Shown piece after piece: positions 25,994-35,305 of a stretch of 64,000 nt of DNA. Position numbers and translations under genes: made by a program. The DNA comes from Fibrisoma limi BUZ 3 (lineage in GTDB: Bacteria; Bacteroidota; Bacteroidia; Cytophagales; Spirosomataceae). Each line of letters begins with the position of its first letter. Position 1 is the stretch's first letter. Where the stretch lies: contig NZ_CAIT01000006.1 in assembly GCF_000296815.2 (NCBI RefSeq), forward strand, positions 1,866,777 through 1,930,776, in the 5' to 3' direction. The notes beneath the pieces are model-generated. The model saw only the letters and a list, made by a program, of their open reading frames with translations, did no database searches and was not told the origin of the DNA.

Positions 25994-27224
25994 CTGCTTA
26001 CGCTTCCTGTTTCTTCTGATAATTAGTCTGATGGGTTCAACCAGGACCTCCGCCCAGACAACCGCTATTCAGGATACGTTATTAACGGGCTATACTACCT
26101 CTTCGCTAACCCCTCTGTACTACGGCCTCGGCACCGACCGGCTCGGAGGTGCCCGTATGGAAACCCTTGATTCCGGTGTAGTGCTCACCATTACGGGTCG
26201 GGTCGACCGGGGGCCTGATACCACGCAACGGCTCTGGCGCATTCGGCTGGCCGGCGCTCTAACGGCTTTTGTGCCGGCTGCGCAGGTCACCACCGATACG
26301 TTGCCTACCGGTCACAGCCCGACGGGTTTATTGACTGGCAACTGGACGGTTTACGGCGATACAGCCAAACCCGCCCGTTTCGATTATGTAGCTATTCGTT
26401 TGCCCGCCCGATTGCCCTACCGAAGCCAGCAACAGGTTGACCCCAGCCGTATCCTGATTGATATCTTCGGTGCAACGGCCAACACCAACTGGATTACCCA
26501 GCTACGTTCGGTGCAGGCGATTCGTGCCGTGTGGTTTGAACAGCTAACCGACGACGTTTTCCGGGTGTACATCGACCTGAAGCAAGCGCAGTCGTGGGGG
26601 TATTCGATCTATTACCGCCAATCGACACTAATCGTCCGGGTCAGGCGTCCACCGACGCGCCGTTCGCTCCGGGGTTTGACCATCGCCGTTGATGCCGGGC
26701 ATGGTGGCTCCAACACGGGTGCACGGGGGTTGCAATCGGGCCTGCTGGAGAAAAACCAGACGCTCGACGTAGCCCAACGGCTTCAGAAGCGGCTGGAACG
26801 GGCCGGCGCTACCGTACTGATGACGCGCCTGTCGGATACCAACATTGGCCCCAGTGACCGAATCAGGGCCATGCGTCGGGCGTTGCCTGATCTGCTGGTG
26901 AGCATCCACTTCAACTCGTCGGGCAATACGGCGGTGCGGGGCGTCAGTACGTATTACAAACACGTCGGTTTCCGACGGCTTAGTGAGGCCGTTCTGAATC
27001 AATTGGTTCGGGCGAGGGTTGGCAAAGCCACTACGAGCGAGTTTGGCAACGTTGGCCACTTCAACTTCTTTTTCAACGGCCCCACCGATTACCCGAACGT
27101 ACTGGTTGAAGGGCCGTTTCTAAGCAATTCGGCCGACGAAGCGTTGATCGCGACGGAACAGTACCGCGAACAAATGGCCAAAGCCATCCGCCGGGGCATT
27201 AAGCGGTTTGTCCGACAAAAATGA
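25977..27224 (+). CDS. Exported N-acetylmuramoyl-L-alanine amidase (Amidase_3)
   Basis: 415 residues with a signal peptide (cleavage near TSAQ). Residues 40-215 form an N-terminal beta-rich domain resembling AMIN. Residues 222-412 are the zinc amidase Amidase_3: VDAGHGGSNTGARG with the first His ligand, a Glu ligand in LLEKNQTLDV, SIHFNSSGN with the second His ligand, and catalytic Glu in LVEGPFLSN. It cleaves the amide between MurNAc and the stem peptide, probably at septation or remodelling. It overlaps the DoxX gene by 17 bases and is convergent with a hybrid kinase, with only 24 bases between stops. Confidence 0.92.
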   Translation: MMKDSNCLRFLFLLIISLMGSTRTSAQTTAIQDTLLTGYTTSSLTPLYYGLGTDRLGGARMETLDSGVVLTITGRVDRGPDTTQRLWRIRLAGALTAFVPAAQVTTDTLPTGHSPTGLLTGNWTVYGDTAKPARFDYVAIRLPARLPYRSQQQVDPSRILIDIFGATANTNWITQLRSVQAIRAVWFEQLTDDVFRVYIDLKQAQSWGYSIYYRQSTLIVRVRRPPTRRSLRGLTIAVDAGHGGSNTGARGLQSGLLEKNQTLDVAQRLQKRLERAGATVLMTRLSDTNIGPSDRIRAMRRALPDLLVSIHFNSSGNTAVRGVSTYYKHVGFRRLSEAVLNQLVRARVGKATTSEFGNVGHFNFFFNGPTDYPNVLVEGPFLSNSADEALIATEQYREQMAKAIRRGIKRFVRQK

Positions 27225-27248
27225 TCAGAACGTAGCTATAGAACCGCT

Positions 27249-30200
27249 TTAAGTAGAGAGCCCGGCGGGTAGATACACGCTGAACGTTGAGCCCGACCCT
27301 GGCTGACTCGTAGCCGTGATGACGCCACCGTGGTTCTGCACCACTTTTCGGCAAATGGCCAGCCCGACACCCGTACCAGCAAATTCATTTCGGCCGTGCA
27401 GGCGCTGAAAGACCCCAAAGATGCGGTCGACGTATTTGTCTTCGAAGCCGATCCCGTTGTCGGTGACATCGATGCGGTAGTAGGTTGTGGTTTCCCGCGC
27501 CGGCTTTACGCTAACGGGCAGTTCTCCGGCTGCGAGTTCATTAACCGTTATGCGGATTTCCGGCACTACCCCAACCCGCTGGAATTTAAGAGCGTTACTC
27601 AGGAGGTTTTGAAAGAGCTGCCCCAGTTGCGACGCATCGCCCGGGACTTTGGGCAAGTCATCGACCAGAATCTGTGCGCCAGATTCGTCAATAACGATCG
27701 ACAGCGTATCGAGTACCTGATTGATTACATCCCTGAGCGAAACAGGTGCAGGGGGCGTTTGTCGGGTCGAGATGCGTGAGAAGGCAAGCAAGTCTTTGAT
27801 AAGCAAAGACATCCTGCTCGACGCCGACTGCATCCGCTGGATAATGTCCCGCCCCGCGTCGTCCAGCATATCGCCATACTGGCTTTCCAGAACCGTACCG
27901 AACGACTGGATTTTACGCAGGGGTTCCTGGAGATCGTGCGATGCGACGTAGGCAAACTGCTGCAGGTTTTCGTTGGAACGTAGCAGGTCCTGCACCGATG
28001 TTTCGAGTTCCTGGGTACGTTGCTGAACAAGCCGATCCAGTTCGGCCGAAAGCTGCCGATACCGCGCTTCACTTTCCTCGGTTTGCCGGGCCGCCTGAAT
28101 CTGCGCAGTCACTTCCGTCATGACCTGCAAAACACCGGTTCGGTTGTCGCCTTCGTAGTAAGGGGTACAGGATAGATTGAAATACGCAGTTTCCGGCCGC
28201 TCGTCGCGATACACCGGCATCGACACGCCCCAGCCATGATAGGGCTGGCCGGTTTGATATACCTGCCGGCATTGCTCCACAACATCCTGTCCGGTCAATT
28301 CCGGCATTACCGTCAACAGCGACTTACCTAATACGTCAGGCTGCCACTCGAATACGTTCAGAACGGCCTGGTTAGCCAGCTCAATCGTTAACTCCTCGCC
28401 CTTGACCAGCAGCATGGCCACGGGTGCCTGCTGCACCAGTGCCCGCAACCGCGTTTCGGCCTGCTGCCGGGAACGCGACAAGTCTACATGCGTACGTACC
28501 TTGGTCAGCAGTTCCTGCGCGGAAAACGGCTTCACCAGGTAGTCGTCGGCCCCGGCTTCCAATCCGTCGATCCGGGCTTCCTGCCCCGCCCGAGCCGACA
28601 AAAAGATCAGCGGAATGCGGGCCGTTGCCGGATTGTCCTTGACCTCGCGCAGAAACGCTTTCCCATCCATGACCGGCATCATAACGTCGCTCAGAATCAA
28701 TTGGGGCGGATTGAGCAACACCTGCTGCAGGGCATCGACACCATTTGCGGCCGTGCGAACGGAAAAGTGAGGCTCCAGCAACCGGACCAGATACGCCCGC
28801 ATATCGGCATTATCGTCAACAACCAGAATCGTAGTGGTCTTATCCGGGTTCTCCTGTTCCACCGCCTGGTCGGCCGTTGCTGTCGGCGACTGCTCGCCCG
28901 ATAGAAGGGTACTGGCTTCCTTCAGGAAACTATTGGCCAGTTGGCTGATGCCGTCGTGACGCTCCTCCTCCACTACCTGACCAGCGGGCAAGTGCTGTTT
29001 GCCAAGCGGAATACGAACGGTGAACGTACTACCCACACCCTCCTGGCTGGTAACCTCGACCTGTCCCTGGTGCAGCCGGACGAGTTCGTTTATCAACGAA
29101 AGGCCGATACCGGTCCCCTCGTGCGTGCGGCCACCGGCATTTTCGACCCGGTGGAACCGCTCGAACATATGCGGTAGTTCGCGCTCAGGAATACCGACCC
29201 CGGTATCCGATACCCGCAGAACAACCATGTCCGCTTCGGTGGTCAGTTCAACCCCGATGGTGCCCTGCAACGTGTATTTGAAGGCATTGGAAAGCAGATT
29301 GAGCACAATTTTCTCCCACATGTCGACATCCACGTACACGGCGGCATCGAGGGGCTGGCAGTTTACGACCAGTTGCATACCCGCTTTTTCAATAAGCGAC
29401 CGGAAGCTGCTGGCCAGATCGGTCGTGAGTCCGGCCAGATCGACGGGGCGGTACGTTGCCTGGACACGCCCCGCTTCAAGCCGACTGAAATCAAGCAGAT
29501 TGTTGACCAGTTTCAGCAGACGCAGGGCATTGCGATGAGTAGTTTTCAGGGGTTGCTCCAGCGCCGGTGTCTGAGCGTCTTTGCTATGAATAAGCTCCTC
29601 CAGCGGACCAAGCATCAACGTCAGCGGTGTGCGAAACTCATGGCTGATGTTGCTGAAAAATGCCGTTTTGGCCCGGTCAATAGCAGCCAGCGCTTCGGCT
29701 CGTTTCTGTTCTTCCTGATAGGCATATACGTTCGAGAATGCGGAGTTGATCGTATTGCCCAACATGTCATAAAACGTCAGGTAGTCGGAGTCGAGTGCCC
29801 GGCGGGGGCTTACCCCAGCAAGCAGAAAGCCTAAGGGTTCGCTTCGGGCGGAGATCTGAATCGGCAGGAACACGACCGTGTGGGGCGGCTCCGGATAAGG
29901 TCCATTGACCAGTGGCCTTACGGTTTCAGCCAATTGTTTAATCACCTGTGTTCTCGTCAGGTTGCCTATCCAGCTCGTGTTTTCTGCATCAATTTCGGTT
30001 AAATCAGGCGAAATAAGTCTATCCGGCGCGAGCCCCGTGCTGTGTACAAGCCGGGCCGATTTGCCAGCAGAATCAAGTTCATAGACCAGCAGAAAAGGCA
30101 AATCAAGTGCAAAATCCGCCTGCACGCTTGTCAACCCTTCGTAGATTTCCGTATTCGTTTTTGCCGGTCCGGTCCGGGCGGCAATATCCCGCAGCAACTG

Positions 30201-30731
30201 CGTCCGGCGGGCGCTTAGCATCTTGTCGGTTGTTTCCGTAATGGGGTGAAAGATGCCCCCTACCTCCCCTGATTCAGCGCGGATGGGTGCAAACGAAAAC
30301 GTCATGAACGCTTCTTCGAGGTACCCATTCCGGTCGAGAAACATCCGTTGGTCCTGAATGTAGGTACCCTCTCCCTGTTGCCCACGCGTAAACGCATCGC
30401 CGACCACGGGTAGCGCCGTTTCCCAGCAGATACGGAAATTCTGCCCCATGGATTCCGGATGTTTGGCCCCGCAGATTGGCCGGTAGCTGTCGTTATAAAG
30501 CTGAATAGTTTCCGGGCCCCAGGCAATCAGAATTGGGAAGGTAGAGGACAGACATAGACTTACCGACGTACGTAAACTCTGAGGCCATTCCTCAATCGGT
30601 CCGAGAGGTGTCTTCGACCAATCCATCGATCGGATTAGCTTTCCCATTTCTCCACCCCCAGCCAGAAACTGCGCGGTAGATTCGGTCGCACTCATCATTG
30701 GCATGCTACTGAAACAAACTGGTATAGACAA
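27249..30731 (-). CDS. Hybrid histidine kinase with two kinase cores and an internal receiver
   Basis: 1160 residues, no membrane segment. In order: PAS-like sensor (about 35-165), GAF-like domain (175-335), first HisKA/HATPase core with His364 in NISHEFRTPL, N box NLLSNAFKYT and G boxes to 575, receiver domain (634-750) with phospho-acceptor Asp682 (LILSDVMMP), second PAS (760-880), coiled coil, then a second kinase core with His932 in YVASHDLQEPLRK and its own HATPase to the C-terminus. The second core is of the bacteriophytochrome/cyanobacterial HisKA type. Two complete cores around one receiver suggest an internal phosphorelay. No response regulator is adjacent. It is cytoplasmic. Confidence 0.93.
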   Translation of the reverse strand: MSIPVCFSSMPMMSATESTAQFLAGGGEMGKLIRSMDWSKTPLGPIEEWPQSLRTSVSLCLSSTFPILIAWGPETIQLYNDSYRPICGAKHPESMGQNFRICWETALPVVGDAFTRGQQGEGTYIQDQRMFLDRNGYLEEAFMTFSFAPIRAESGEVGGIFHPITETTDKMLSARRTQLLRDIAARTGPAKTNTEIYEGLTSVQADFALDLPFLLVYELDSAGKSARLVHSTGLAPDRLISPDLTEIDAENTSWIGNLTRTQVIKQLAETVRPLVNGPYPEPPHTVVFLPIQISARSEPLGFLLAGVSPRRALDSDYLTFYDMLGNTINSAFSNVYAYQEEQKRAEALAAIDRAKTAFFSNISHEFRTPLTLMLGPLEELIHSKDAQTPALEQPLKTTHRNALRLLKLVNNLLDFSRLEAGRVQATYRPVDLAGLTTDLASSFRSLIEKAGMQLVVNCQPLDAAVYVDVDMWEKIVLNLLSNAFKYTLQGTIGVELTTEADMVVLRVSDTGVGIPERELPHMFERFHRVENAGGRTHEGTGIGLSLINELVRLHQGQVEVTSQEGVGSTFTVRIPLGKQHLPAGQVVEEERHDGISQLANSFLKEASTLLSGEQSPTATADQAVEQENPDKTTTILVVDDNADMRAYLVRLLEPHFSVRTAANGVDALQQVLLNPPQLILSDVMMPVMDGKAFLREVKDNPATARIPLIFLSARAGQEARIDGLEAGADDYLVKPFSAQELLTKVRTHVDLSRSRQQAETRLRALVQQAPVAMLLVKGEELTIELANQAVLNVFEWQPDVLGKSLLTVMPELTGQDVVEQCRQVYQTGQPYHGWGVSMPVYRDERPETAYFNLSCTPYYEGDNRTGVLQVMTEVTAQIQAARQTEESEARYRQLSAELDRLVQQRTQELETSVQDLLRSNENLQQFAYVASHDLQEPLRKIQSFGTVLESQYGDMLDDAGRDIIQRMQSASSRMSLLIKDLLAFSRISTRQTPPAPVSLRDVINQVLDTLSIVIDESGAQILVDDLPKVPGDASQLGQLFQNLLSNALKFQRVGVVPEIRITVNELAAGELPVSVKPARETTTYYRIDVTDNGIGFEDKYVDRIFGVFQRLHGRNEFAGTGVGLAICRKVVQNHGGVITATSQPGSGSTFSVYLPAGLST

Positions 30732-30826
30732 TGTAGTGGTTCAGGGGGAATGGCCAGCGAATCAGTAGTTGCCCCTCATTCAAATCCCGACCAACTACGT
30801 TTCTGTCATACTCCCTTAACCTGATA

Positions 30827-30834
30827 CAAACTTA
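30827..30834 (-). promoter_or_regulatory. -7 promoter box TAAGTTTG of the hybrid kinase
   Basis: Perfect TAnnTTTG on the minus strand, 95 bases before the kinase start, implying a leader of about 85-90 bases. Confidence 0.5.
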
Positions 30835-30965
30835 AATCAATATTGACAACAAAGAGATACAGCTATTTTCCTTATCTACACACAGTTCTCTACCAATCAC
30901 TTGCCAACAAAGATAACTAACCTATCATGCTCTTAATCAATCGTTTAGTCACTCAGTAAATTTCC

Positions 30966-31008
30966 GCTCATACTGATACCCCGAGTCGACTGGGGTGCCA
31001 GTATGAGC
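30966..31008 (-). terminator. Long hairpin after phzF
   Basis: GCTCATACTG (30966-30975) and CAGTATGAGC (30999-31008) form a perfect 10-bp stem with an inner ACCCC/GGGGT stem. A T tract follows on the + strand, but the only gene ending here is phzF on the minus strand, where there is no T tract. Confidence 0.55.
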
Positions 31009-31054
31009 TTTTTATCACCAGCAGGACTATGTACCCAGTGTCGATTACGGCTGA

Positions 31055-31861
31055 TTAATCCCCCAGAATAATCTCTCCTCTGAGGTATAGTTGCACCTGC
31101 CCCGTAATATCGACCCGATCATCGTGGAGTTTACAGCGGAGGAACCCACCCCGTTTGGATAACTGGCGGGCCGTCAGTTCCGTTTTGCCCAGCTTCTCGG
31201 CCCAGTACGGTACCAGTGTCGTATGCGCCGAGCCCGTAACCGGGTCTTCGTCAATGCCGGATTGAGGGCCGAAAAACCGCGATACAAAATCAATACCGCT
31301 GTCGGGATCGCCCGGTGCCGTGACAATAATGCCCCGGGCAGGTACCGTGCTCAACTCCCGGAAATCGGGGTCAAGGGCTTCGATCTGTTCCTGCCGTTCG
31401 AATACCAGCAGGTAATCCGAGCGGCCTTTCAGAATGGCACTGGGCCGTTCGTGAAAACTGTTCTGGAGCGCTGGAGGCTGTACGTTAGGCTTCTGTATTA
31501 CATCCACGGGAAAATCCAGCGTCAGCCAGCCGTCTTCGCCCCTGCACACTTTCAACGTACCGCTGCGGGAATCGAACTGAATTTCGTCAACCTCCGGGCG
31601 GTCCTCCAGGAAGTAGACAACGTAAGCTGTTGCCAGCGTTGCATGGCCACAGAGATCGACTTCAACAGTAGGCGTAAACCACCGGATATGGTAGTGATTC
31701 GGCTGGTCGGTTTTGACGTAAAATGCGGTTTCAGCCAGGTTGTTTTCGGCCGCGACCCGCTGCATGGTTTCGTCGGGCAACCAATGCTCCAGCGGACAAA
31801 CAGCGGCCGGATTACCGGCAAATAACCGATCGGCGAACGCGTCAAGTTGATAAAGGCGCAT
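31055..31861 (-). CDS. PhzF-family isomerase-like protein
   Basis: 268 residues, complete. It has DAFADRLFAGNPAAVC near the start, the catalytic Glu44 in NNLAETAF, GHATLATAYV and DPVTGSAHTTL. PhzF catalyses a proton shift in phenazine synthesis, but most family members occur without other phenazine genes, as here, and their substrates are unknown. It lies 10 bases downstream of the HAD gene, which follows the YciI gene; the three form one minus-strand operon. Confidence 0.92.
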   Translation of the reverse strand: MRLYQLDAFADRLFAGNPAAVCPLEHWLPDETMQRVAAENNLAETAFYVKTDQPNHYHIRWFTPTVEVDLCGHATLATAYVVYFLEDRPEVDEIQFDSRSGTLKVCRGEDGWLTLDFPVDVIQKPNVQPPALQNSFHERPSAILKGRSDYLLVFERQEQIEALDPDFRELSTVPARGIIVTAPGDPDSGIDFVSRFFGPQSGIDEDPVTGSAHTTLVPYWAEKLGKTELTARQLSKRGGFLRCKLHDDRVDITGQVQLYLRGEIILGD

Positions 31862-31871
31862 GTAACGGAAG

Positions 31872-32537
31872 TCAGTTTACGGTTTCGAGTTTTAGGAATA
31901 ATTCGGCGTTAAAAGCTGTCAATGAAGGAATGATGTAGTCGGCAAGGGCAAATTTAGGATCATCCAGTTCATATTCCGCCGGCACGGCAACGGTACGCAT
32001 ACCCGCTGCGTGAGCCGATTTTAACCCATTTCCGGAATCCTCAAAAGCCAGACAATCGGCGGGCGATACGTTCAGTTTGCGCGCGGTACCCAGATAAACA
32101 TCCGGCGCGGGCTTGTTGTGGGCTTCGAGTGTGGCGGAATGCCAGACGGTAAAATAGTCCCGAATGCCCAGCCGATCGATTACCAGTTCGATCAGGTGCA
32201 TGGGCGAGGCCGAAGCAATAGCCATTGGTATCGACCTTTCTCTGAAGAATTGCAGAATAGCCAGGGATCCCGGCATCGGGCCGGCCAGCCGACCGATCCG
32301 GTCATAGGCTCCGGCCAGGATTTCATCACTAAGTTCGTCGAGGTCGCGGCCGGTCCAGGGAAAGCGTTCGTACCAGTAGTCGACTACGGCACGGGTCGGC
32401 AAACCGGTCGTCCGCATGCAGTCTTCGTCGGTCAGCTCCAGGCCAACGGTTCGGAACACATCTATTTCAACGATCCGCCAGTGGGGTTCAGAGTCCACCA
32501 GCAGACCATCCATATCAAAAATGGCAGCTTGAATCAT
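31872..32537 (-). CDS. HAD-family sugar-phosphate phosphatase (HxpB/beta-PGM-like)
   Basis: 221 residues. The HAD nucleophile and acid/base Asp8 and Asp10 lie in FDMDGLLVDSEP, motif II is IASAS, motif III includes the Lys in HNKPAPDVYL, and motif IV is FEDSGNGLKSA. The cap is the small helical type of beta-phosphoglucomutase-like phosphatases. The sequence resembles the E. coli hexitol phosphatase HxpB (YniC), acting on small sugar phosphates such as 2-deoxyglucose-6-phosphate; the exact substrate is not certain. Middle gene of the yciI-HAD-phzF operon. Confidence 0.9.
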   Translation of the reverse strand: MIQAAIFDMDGLLVDSEPHWRIVEIDVFRTVGLELTDEDCMRTTGLPTRAVVDYWYERFPWTGRDLDELSDEILAGAYDRIGRLAGPMPGSLAILQFFRERSIPMAIASASPMHLIELVIDRLGIRDYFTVWHSATLEAHNKPAPDVYLGTARKLNVSPADCLAFEDSGNGLKSAHAAGMRTVAVPAEYELDDPKFALADYIIPSLTAFNAELFLKLETVN

Positions 32538-32609
32538 ACGTCCAGGTTGTATTCAGTAAAATCGGTCTGTCCGGCCGGTCATCCGTGCCGGTAGCACAAA
32601 CCCACTTTC

Positions 32610-32897
32610 TTAAACGTCTGCTTTACGAAACGGTTTGATATCTACGTTATCCCATACGTTGCCGATGAGGTACGGTTCGCGCTGAAGCCACTGCTGAAGG
32701 GCTTCTTCCGTCTCGAACTCAACCACCAGCATTGAGCCAATCATCTTCCCATCCGGATCGAGCAGCGCCCCCCCAATGATAAATTGCCCCTTCGCTTTGA
32801 GGTCCCGAACCGTATCAAAATGCGCCGGACGCACCGCCATTCGCCGGTCATACGCGTCGGCGTCGGTATGGTCGTAGGCATGTACAACGTATTGCAT
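32610..32897 (-). CDS. YciI-family protein
   Basis: 95 residues from the ATG at 32897, which begins directly with the YciI fold (MQYVVHAYDHTDADAYDRR). The family's conserved His and Asp are seen in RPAHFDTVRD and GALLDPDGKMIGS. YciI proteins are dimeric ferredoxin-like folds of unclear enzymatic role. A longer frame upstream would overlap the divergent gene's promoter region. Its start is preceded by TATTTTTC on the minus strand, one base from the -7 consensus. Confidence 0.88.
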   Translation of the reverse strand: MQYVVHAYDHTDADAYDRRMAVRPAHFDTVRDLKAKGQFIIGGALLDPDGKMIGSMLVVEFETEEALQQWLQREPYLIGNVWDNVDIKPFRKADV

Positions 32898-32988
32898 AAA
32901 AAAGTAATATTGAAAAATAAGCCGTTTGCTGGAGGCTCCGTTACTTTGTGTTCGGAAGTCGCCAAGATACCATCTTTTTTCGTATCCA

Positions 32989-34293
32989 ATGTCCGTCGAG
33001 CTAGTCTTCATTGGCAAACTTTTACTCTCCTTTTTCCTGACCGGGCTCATTTTCTACGTCAGCACCCGGGCCGAGCGCTTCCGGCACCGCCTGGACGGCC
33101 AGGAAAACCGGTGGCTGACGGGCGCTTTTGTCGCATTCCGGCTCATTCCGTTCGTTGTGGTCTATCTGATTCTGGATGAATACCCACGGGGCGATGTTCC
33201 GTTCTTCTACGAAAAAGGTGCCAAAGCGTTGCAGGGGGGCCTGGTTTACGTTGATTTCTGGTCATTTCATGCGCCTATCTTCGCCTACATCCTGGCCTTA
33301 CCGCTCGTGGTCTGGCACAGCGCCAAGGCTATCGTTCTGCTGATGCTGCTGGGCGAATGGCTCACGGTGCATCTGACGTACCGCTATTACGCGACCCGCG
33401 CCGGTAAGACACCCAGCGACTCGGCCCTGTCGGCGCTGCTCTACTGGCTGCAACCCGCCCCGCTGGTGATCTGCCTGCTGGGCGGCCAGGAAGATATCTG
33501 GCTCTGGCTCTTCGGCTTGCTGTCGGTACAGGTACTCAATCGCAGCCACCTGTCTGATGGTCAGGCCTGGTTTCGGGCTGGACTGATCATGGCCGCTGCC
33601 TTACTATGTCTGAAGGTAACCTTCGTGATGATCCTGTTTCCGGTGTTCTTTCTGGTACGTAACAAGGCGCGATTTGTGGGGGCGCTGGCGCTGGTGGGTG
33701 TTCCGGCCCTGCTTGGTCTGTATGTCATCGTGGGTACGGCCTTCCTGATGCCCATGCAGCATGGCGATCTCCCCTTTTCCCCTAATCTGTCAACGGTGCT
33801 GCGGCCGTTTCTGGGTGTCTGGATGACCGACGTACCGCTCAAAACCCTGAACTGGATCGGCCTCTGCCTGACTCTGCTATTCCTGGTGACTACGGGTTTA
33901 CGTTACCGGCACCTGTCCTATCGGCAAGCCTTTCCAGCCCTCTGGATCATTACGTTTGGCTGGTTCATGCTGTTGCAGGCCAGTGCGATGGCGTATTACA
34001 TCTTTATTTTTCTGGTGGCCTTTGTCTTTGAACTTGTTCCCTTATCGAATCGTCGGCGCATCGTTTTTCTGGTGGGGATTAACTGGCTGGTGGTTGTGCA
34101 GCCGTTCGTGTCTGTTTACTACGGTCAGCCCCTGTTCAATTCGCTCAGTCAGTTGGCCAGCCCCACGAACCTGCTGATTTATGCCCTCGAAGCCGCTACG
34201 GTGGGCTGCGTAGGCGGCATGGTATGGCTGGCTTACCAGCGTCTCGCCGAACTGAACGTAGTCCGCAAGCCGGAACCGATATCCCAGGAATAG
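32989..34293 (+). CDS. Multi-pass membrane protein, GT-C glycosyltransferase-like
   Basis: 434 residues from the ATG at 32989. About ten membrane segments are seen. After the second segment a loop reads YPRGDVPFFYEKGAKALQGG, then VYVDFWSFHAPIFAYILAL, the layout of GT-C enzymes (DUF2029/GT87 type) in which an acidic residue in the first outer loop binds the polyprenyl-phosphate sugar. A role as a polyprenol-dependent glycosyltransferase is therefore likely but not proven. It is divergent from yciI and followed by a CPBP protease with its own promoter. Confidence 0.75.
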   Translation: MSVELVFIGKLLLSFFLTGLIFYVSTRAERFRHRLDGQENRWLTGAFVAFRLIPFVVVYLILDEYPRGDVPFFYEKGAKALQGGLVYVDFWSFHAPIFAYILALPLVVWHSAKAIVLLMLLGEWLTVHLTYRYYATRAGKTPSDSALSALLYWLQPAPLVICLLGGQEDIWLWLFGLLSVQVLNRSHLSDGQAWFRAGLIMAAALLCLKVTFVMILFPVFFLVRNKARFVGALALVGVPALLGLYVIVGTAFLMPMQHGDLPFSPNLSTVLRPFLGVWMTDVPLKTLNWIGLCLTLLFLVTTGLRYRHLSYRQAFPALWIITFGWFMLLQASAMAYYIFIFLVAFVFELVPLSNRRRIVFLVGINWLVVVQPFVSVYYGQPLFNSLSQLASPTNLLIYALEAATVGCVGGMVWLAYQRLAELNVVRKPEPISQE

Positions 34294-34333
34294 GTTTGTT
34301 TGTCACATAACTCCTGCTCCTGATCCCACTTTG

Positions 34334-34364
34334 TTGATCCAGCAGCCGGAAGCCGTTAGTTTTG
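34334..34364 (+). promoter_or_regulatory. Complete Bacteroidota promoter (TTG-N20-TAGTTTTG)
   Basis: TTG at 34334-34336 and TAGTTTTG at 34357-34364 with exactly 20 bases between. It is the best-formed promoter in the window and serves the CPBP protease gene, whose ATG is 37 bases downstream. Confidence 0.75.
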
Positions 34365-34400
34365 GTCTGTCAGTACTAATTCCTTGAACGAACCGGCTTT

Positions 34401-35252
34401 ATGGAACCTACTTCATACACAATGACAACCGAATGGTCAACTGGAGGAGCTAATCCTGCGTATCCGTCGCTGCGGCAGGCCTGGTGGCTGATTATCGTCC
34501 TGTTTCTGTGGCAGATTCCGCTTTCCATTCCCATTGGGGCGCTGACTTATTTTTCGAAGGAGAACAACTGGGATCTCTACGGTCTGCCCGAGCTGGTTGT
34601 CTACGTAGCGGCCTTTGCCCTGACGATCCGGTACGGACTCCGCAAACGCGGCAATTTTCAACTGGCTCTGGCCCCGGTTAAGGCCATTACCTTTCCGGTG
34701 GTTGCCATCGGCACGGTCACGCTCGGCCTGCTGATCGAACCGCTGACCTCTGCCCTGCCCACACCTACCTGGATGCAGCAAATGCTGGAAGAGCTGTTCT
34801 CCAAAGACCTGATCTGGTCGGCGGTGCTGGCGGCTCCCGTTGTTGAAGAAATCCTGCTCCGGGGTATTATTCTGGACGGTTTTCTGAAGCGGTACAGCCC
34901 CACCAAAGCCATTGTCTGGTCGGCGGCTATTTTTGGCATCATGCACCTGAATCCCGTCCAGACGGTCGGTGCCTTCATTCTGGGGCTTGCGCTGGGCTGG
35001 CTTTATTACCGGACGCGGTCGCTGTGGCCCTGCATATTTCTGCACTTCATCAACAACTCCATTGGTTCGCTGGGTCTGCTGTTCGAGGAGAATCTGGACA
35101 TGAGCCGCAACTACACCCGGCAATGGATCGGCAACGACCCGCTGTACATGGGTGTACTGATTGGAGCCGCCCTGATTACGTTTGGCTGTTACCTGTTTCT
35201 AAACCGACTGCTGCCGACCCAGACGGCTGGCCGTGATAAGCTAAGTCATTGA
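34401..35252 (+). CDS. CPBP-family intramembrane glutamic endopeptidase
   Basis: 283 residues with about eight membrane helices. The catalytic residues of the ABI/CAAX protease family are all present: Glu149-Glu150 with Arg154 (APVVEEILLRG), His182 (FGIMHLNP) and His215/Asn219 (FLHFINNS). Such enzymes cleave within the membrane; substrates in Bacteroidota are unknown. An own promoter precedes it, and a histidine kinase gene follows 53 bases after the stop, possibly co-transcribed. Confidence 0.93.
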   Translation: MEPTSYTMTTEWSTGGANPAYPSLRQAWWLIIVLFLWQIPLSIPIGALTYFSKENNWDLYGLPELVVYVAAFALTIRYGLRKRGNFQLALAPVKAITFPVVAIGTVTLGLLIEPLTSALPTPTWMQQMLEELFSKDLIWSAVLAAPVVEEILLRGIILDGFLKRYSPTKAIVWSAAIFGIMHLNPVQTVGAFILGLALGWLYYRTRSLWPCIFLHFINNSIGSLGLLFEENLDMSRNYTRQWIGNDPLYMGVLIGAALITFGCYLFLNRLLPTQTAGRDKLSH

Positions 35253-35305
35253 CTAACCGCACATAGCAAACTACGCCATATCTTCCGGCATCCATCTCGT
35301 CACCT

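Larger units (their letters stand above)
30732..31054. other. 323-base gap: kinase promoter and a large inverted repeat
   Basis: It contains the kinase promoter box (complement of 30827-30834) and the inverted repeat 30966-31008 after phzF. No small gene is supported; the middle is AT-rich. Confidence 0.5.

Noticed and set aside
34437-35123. A 228-codon frame antisense to the CPBP protease gene.
   Set aside because: The sense strand has complete catalytic motifs and a promoter; the antisense frame is a by-product of codon bias.
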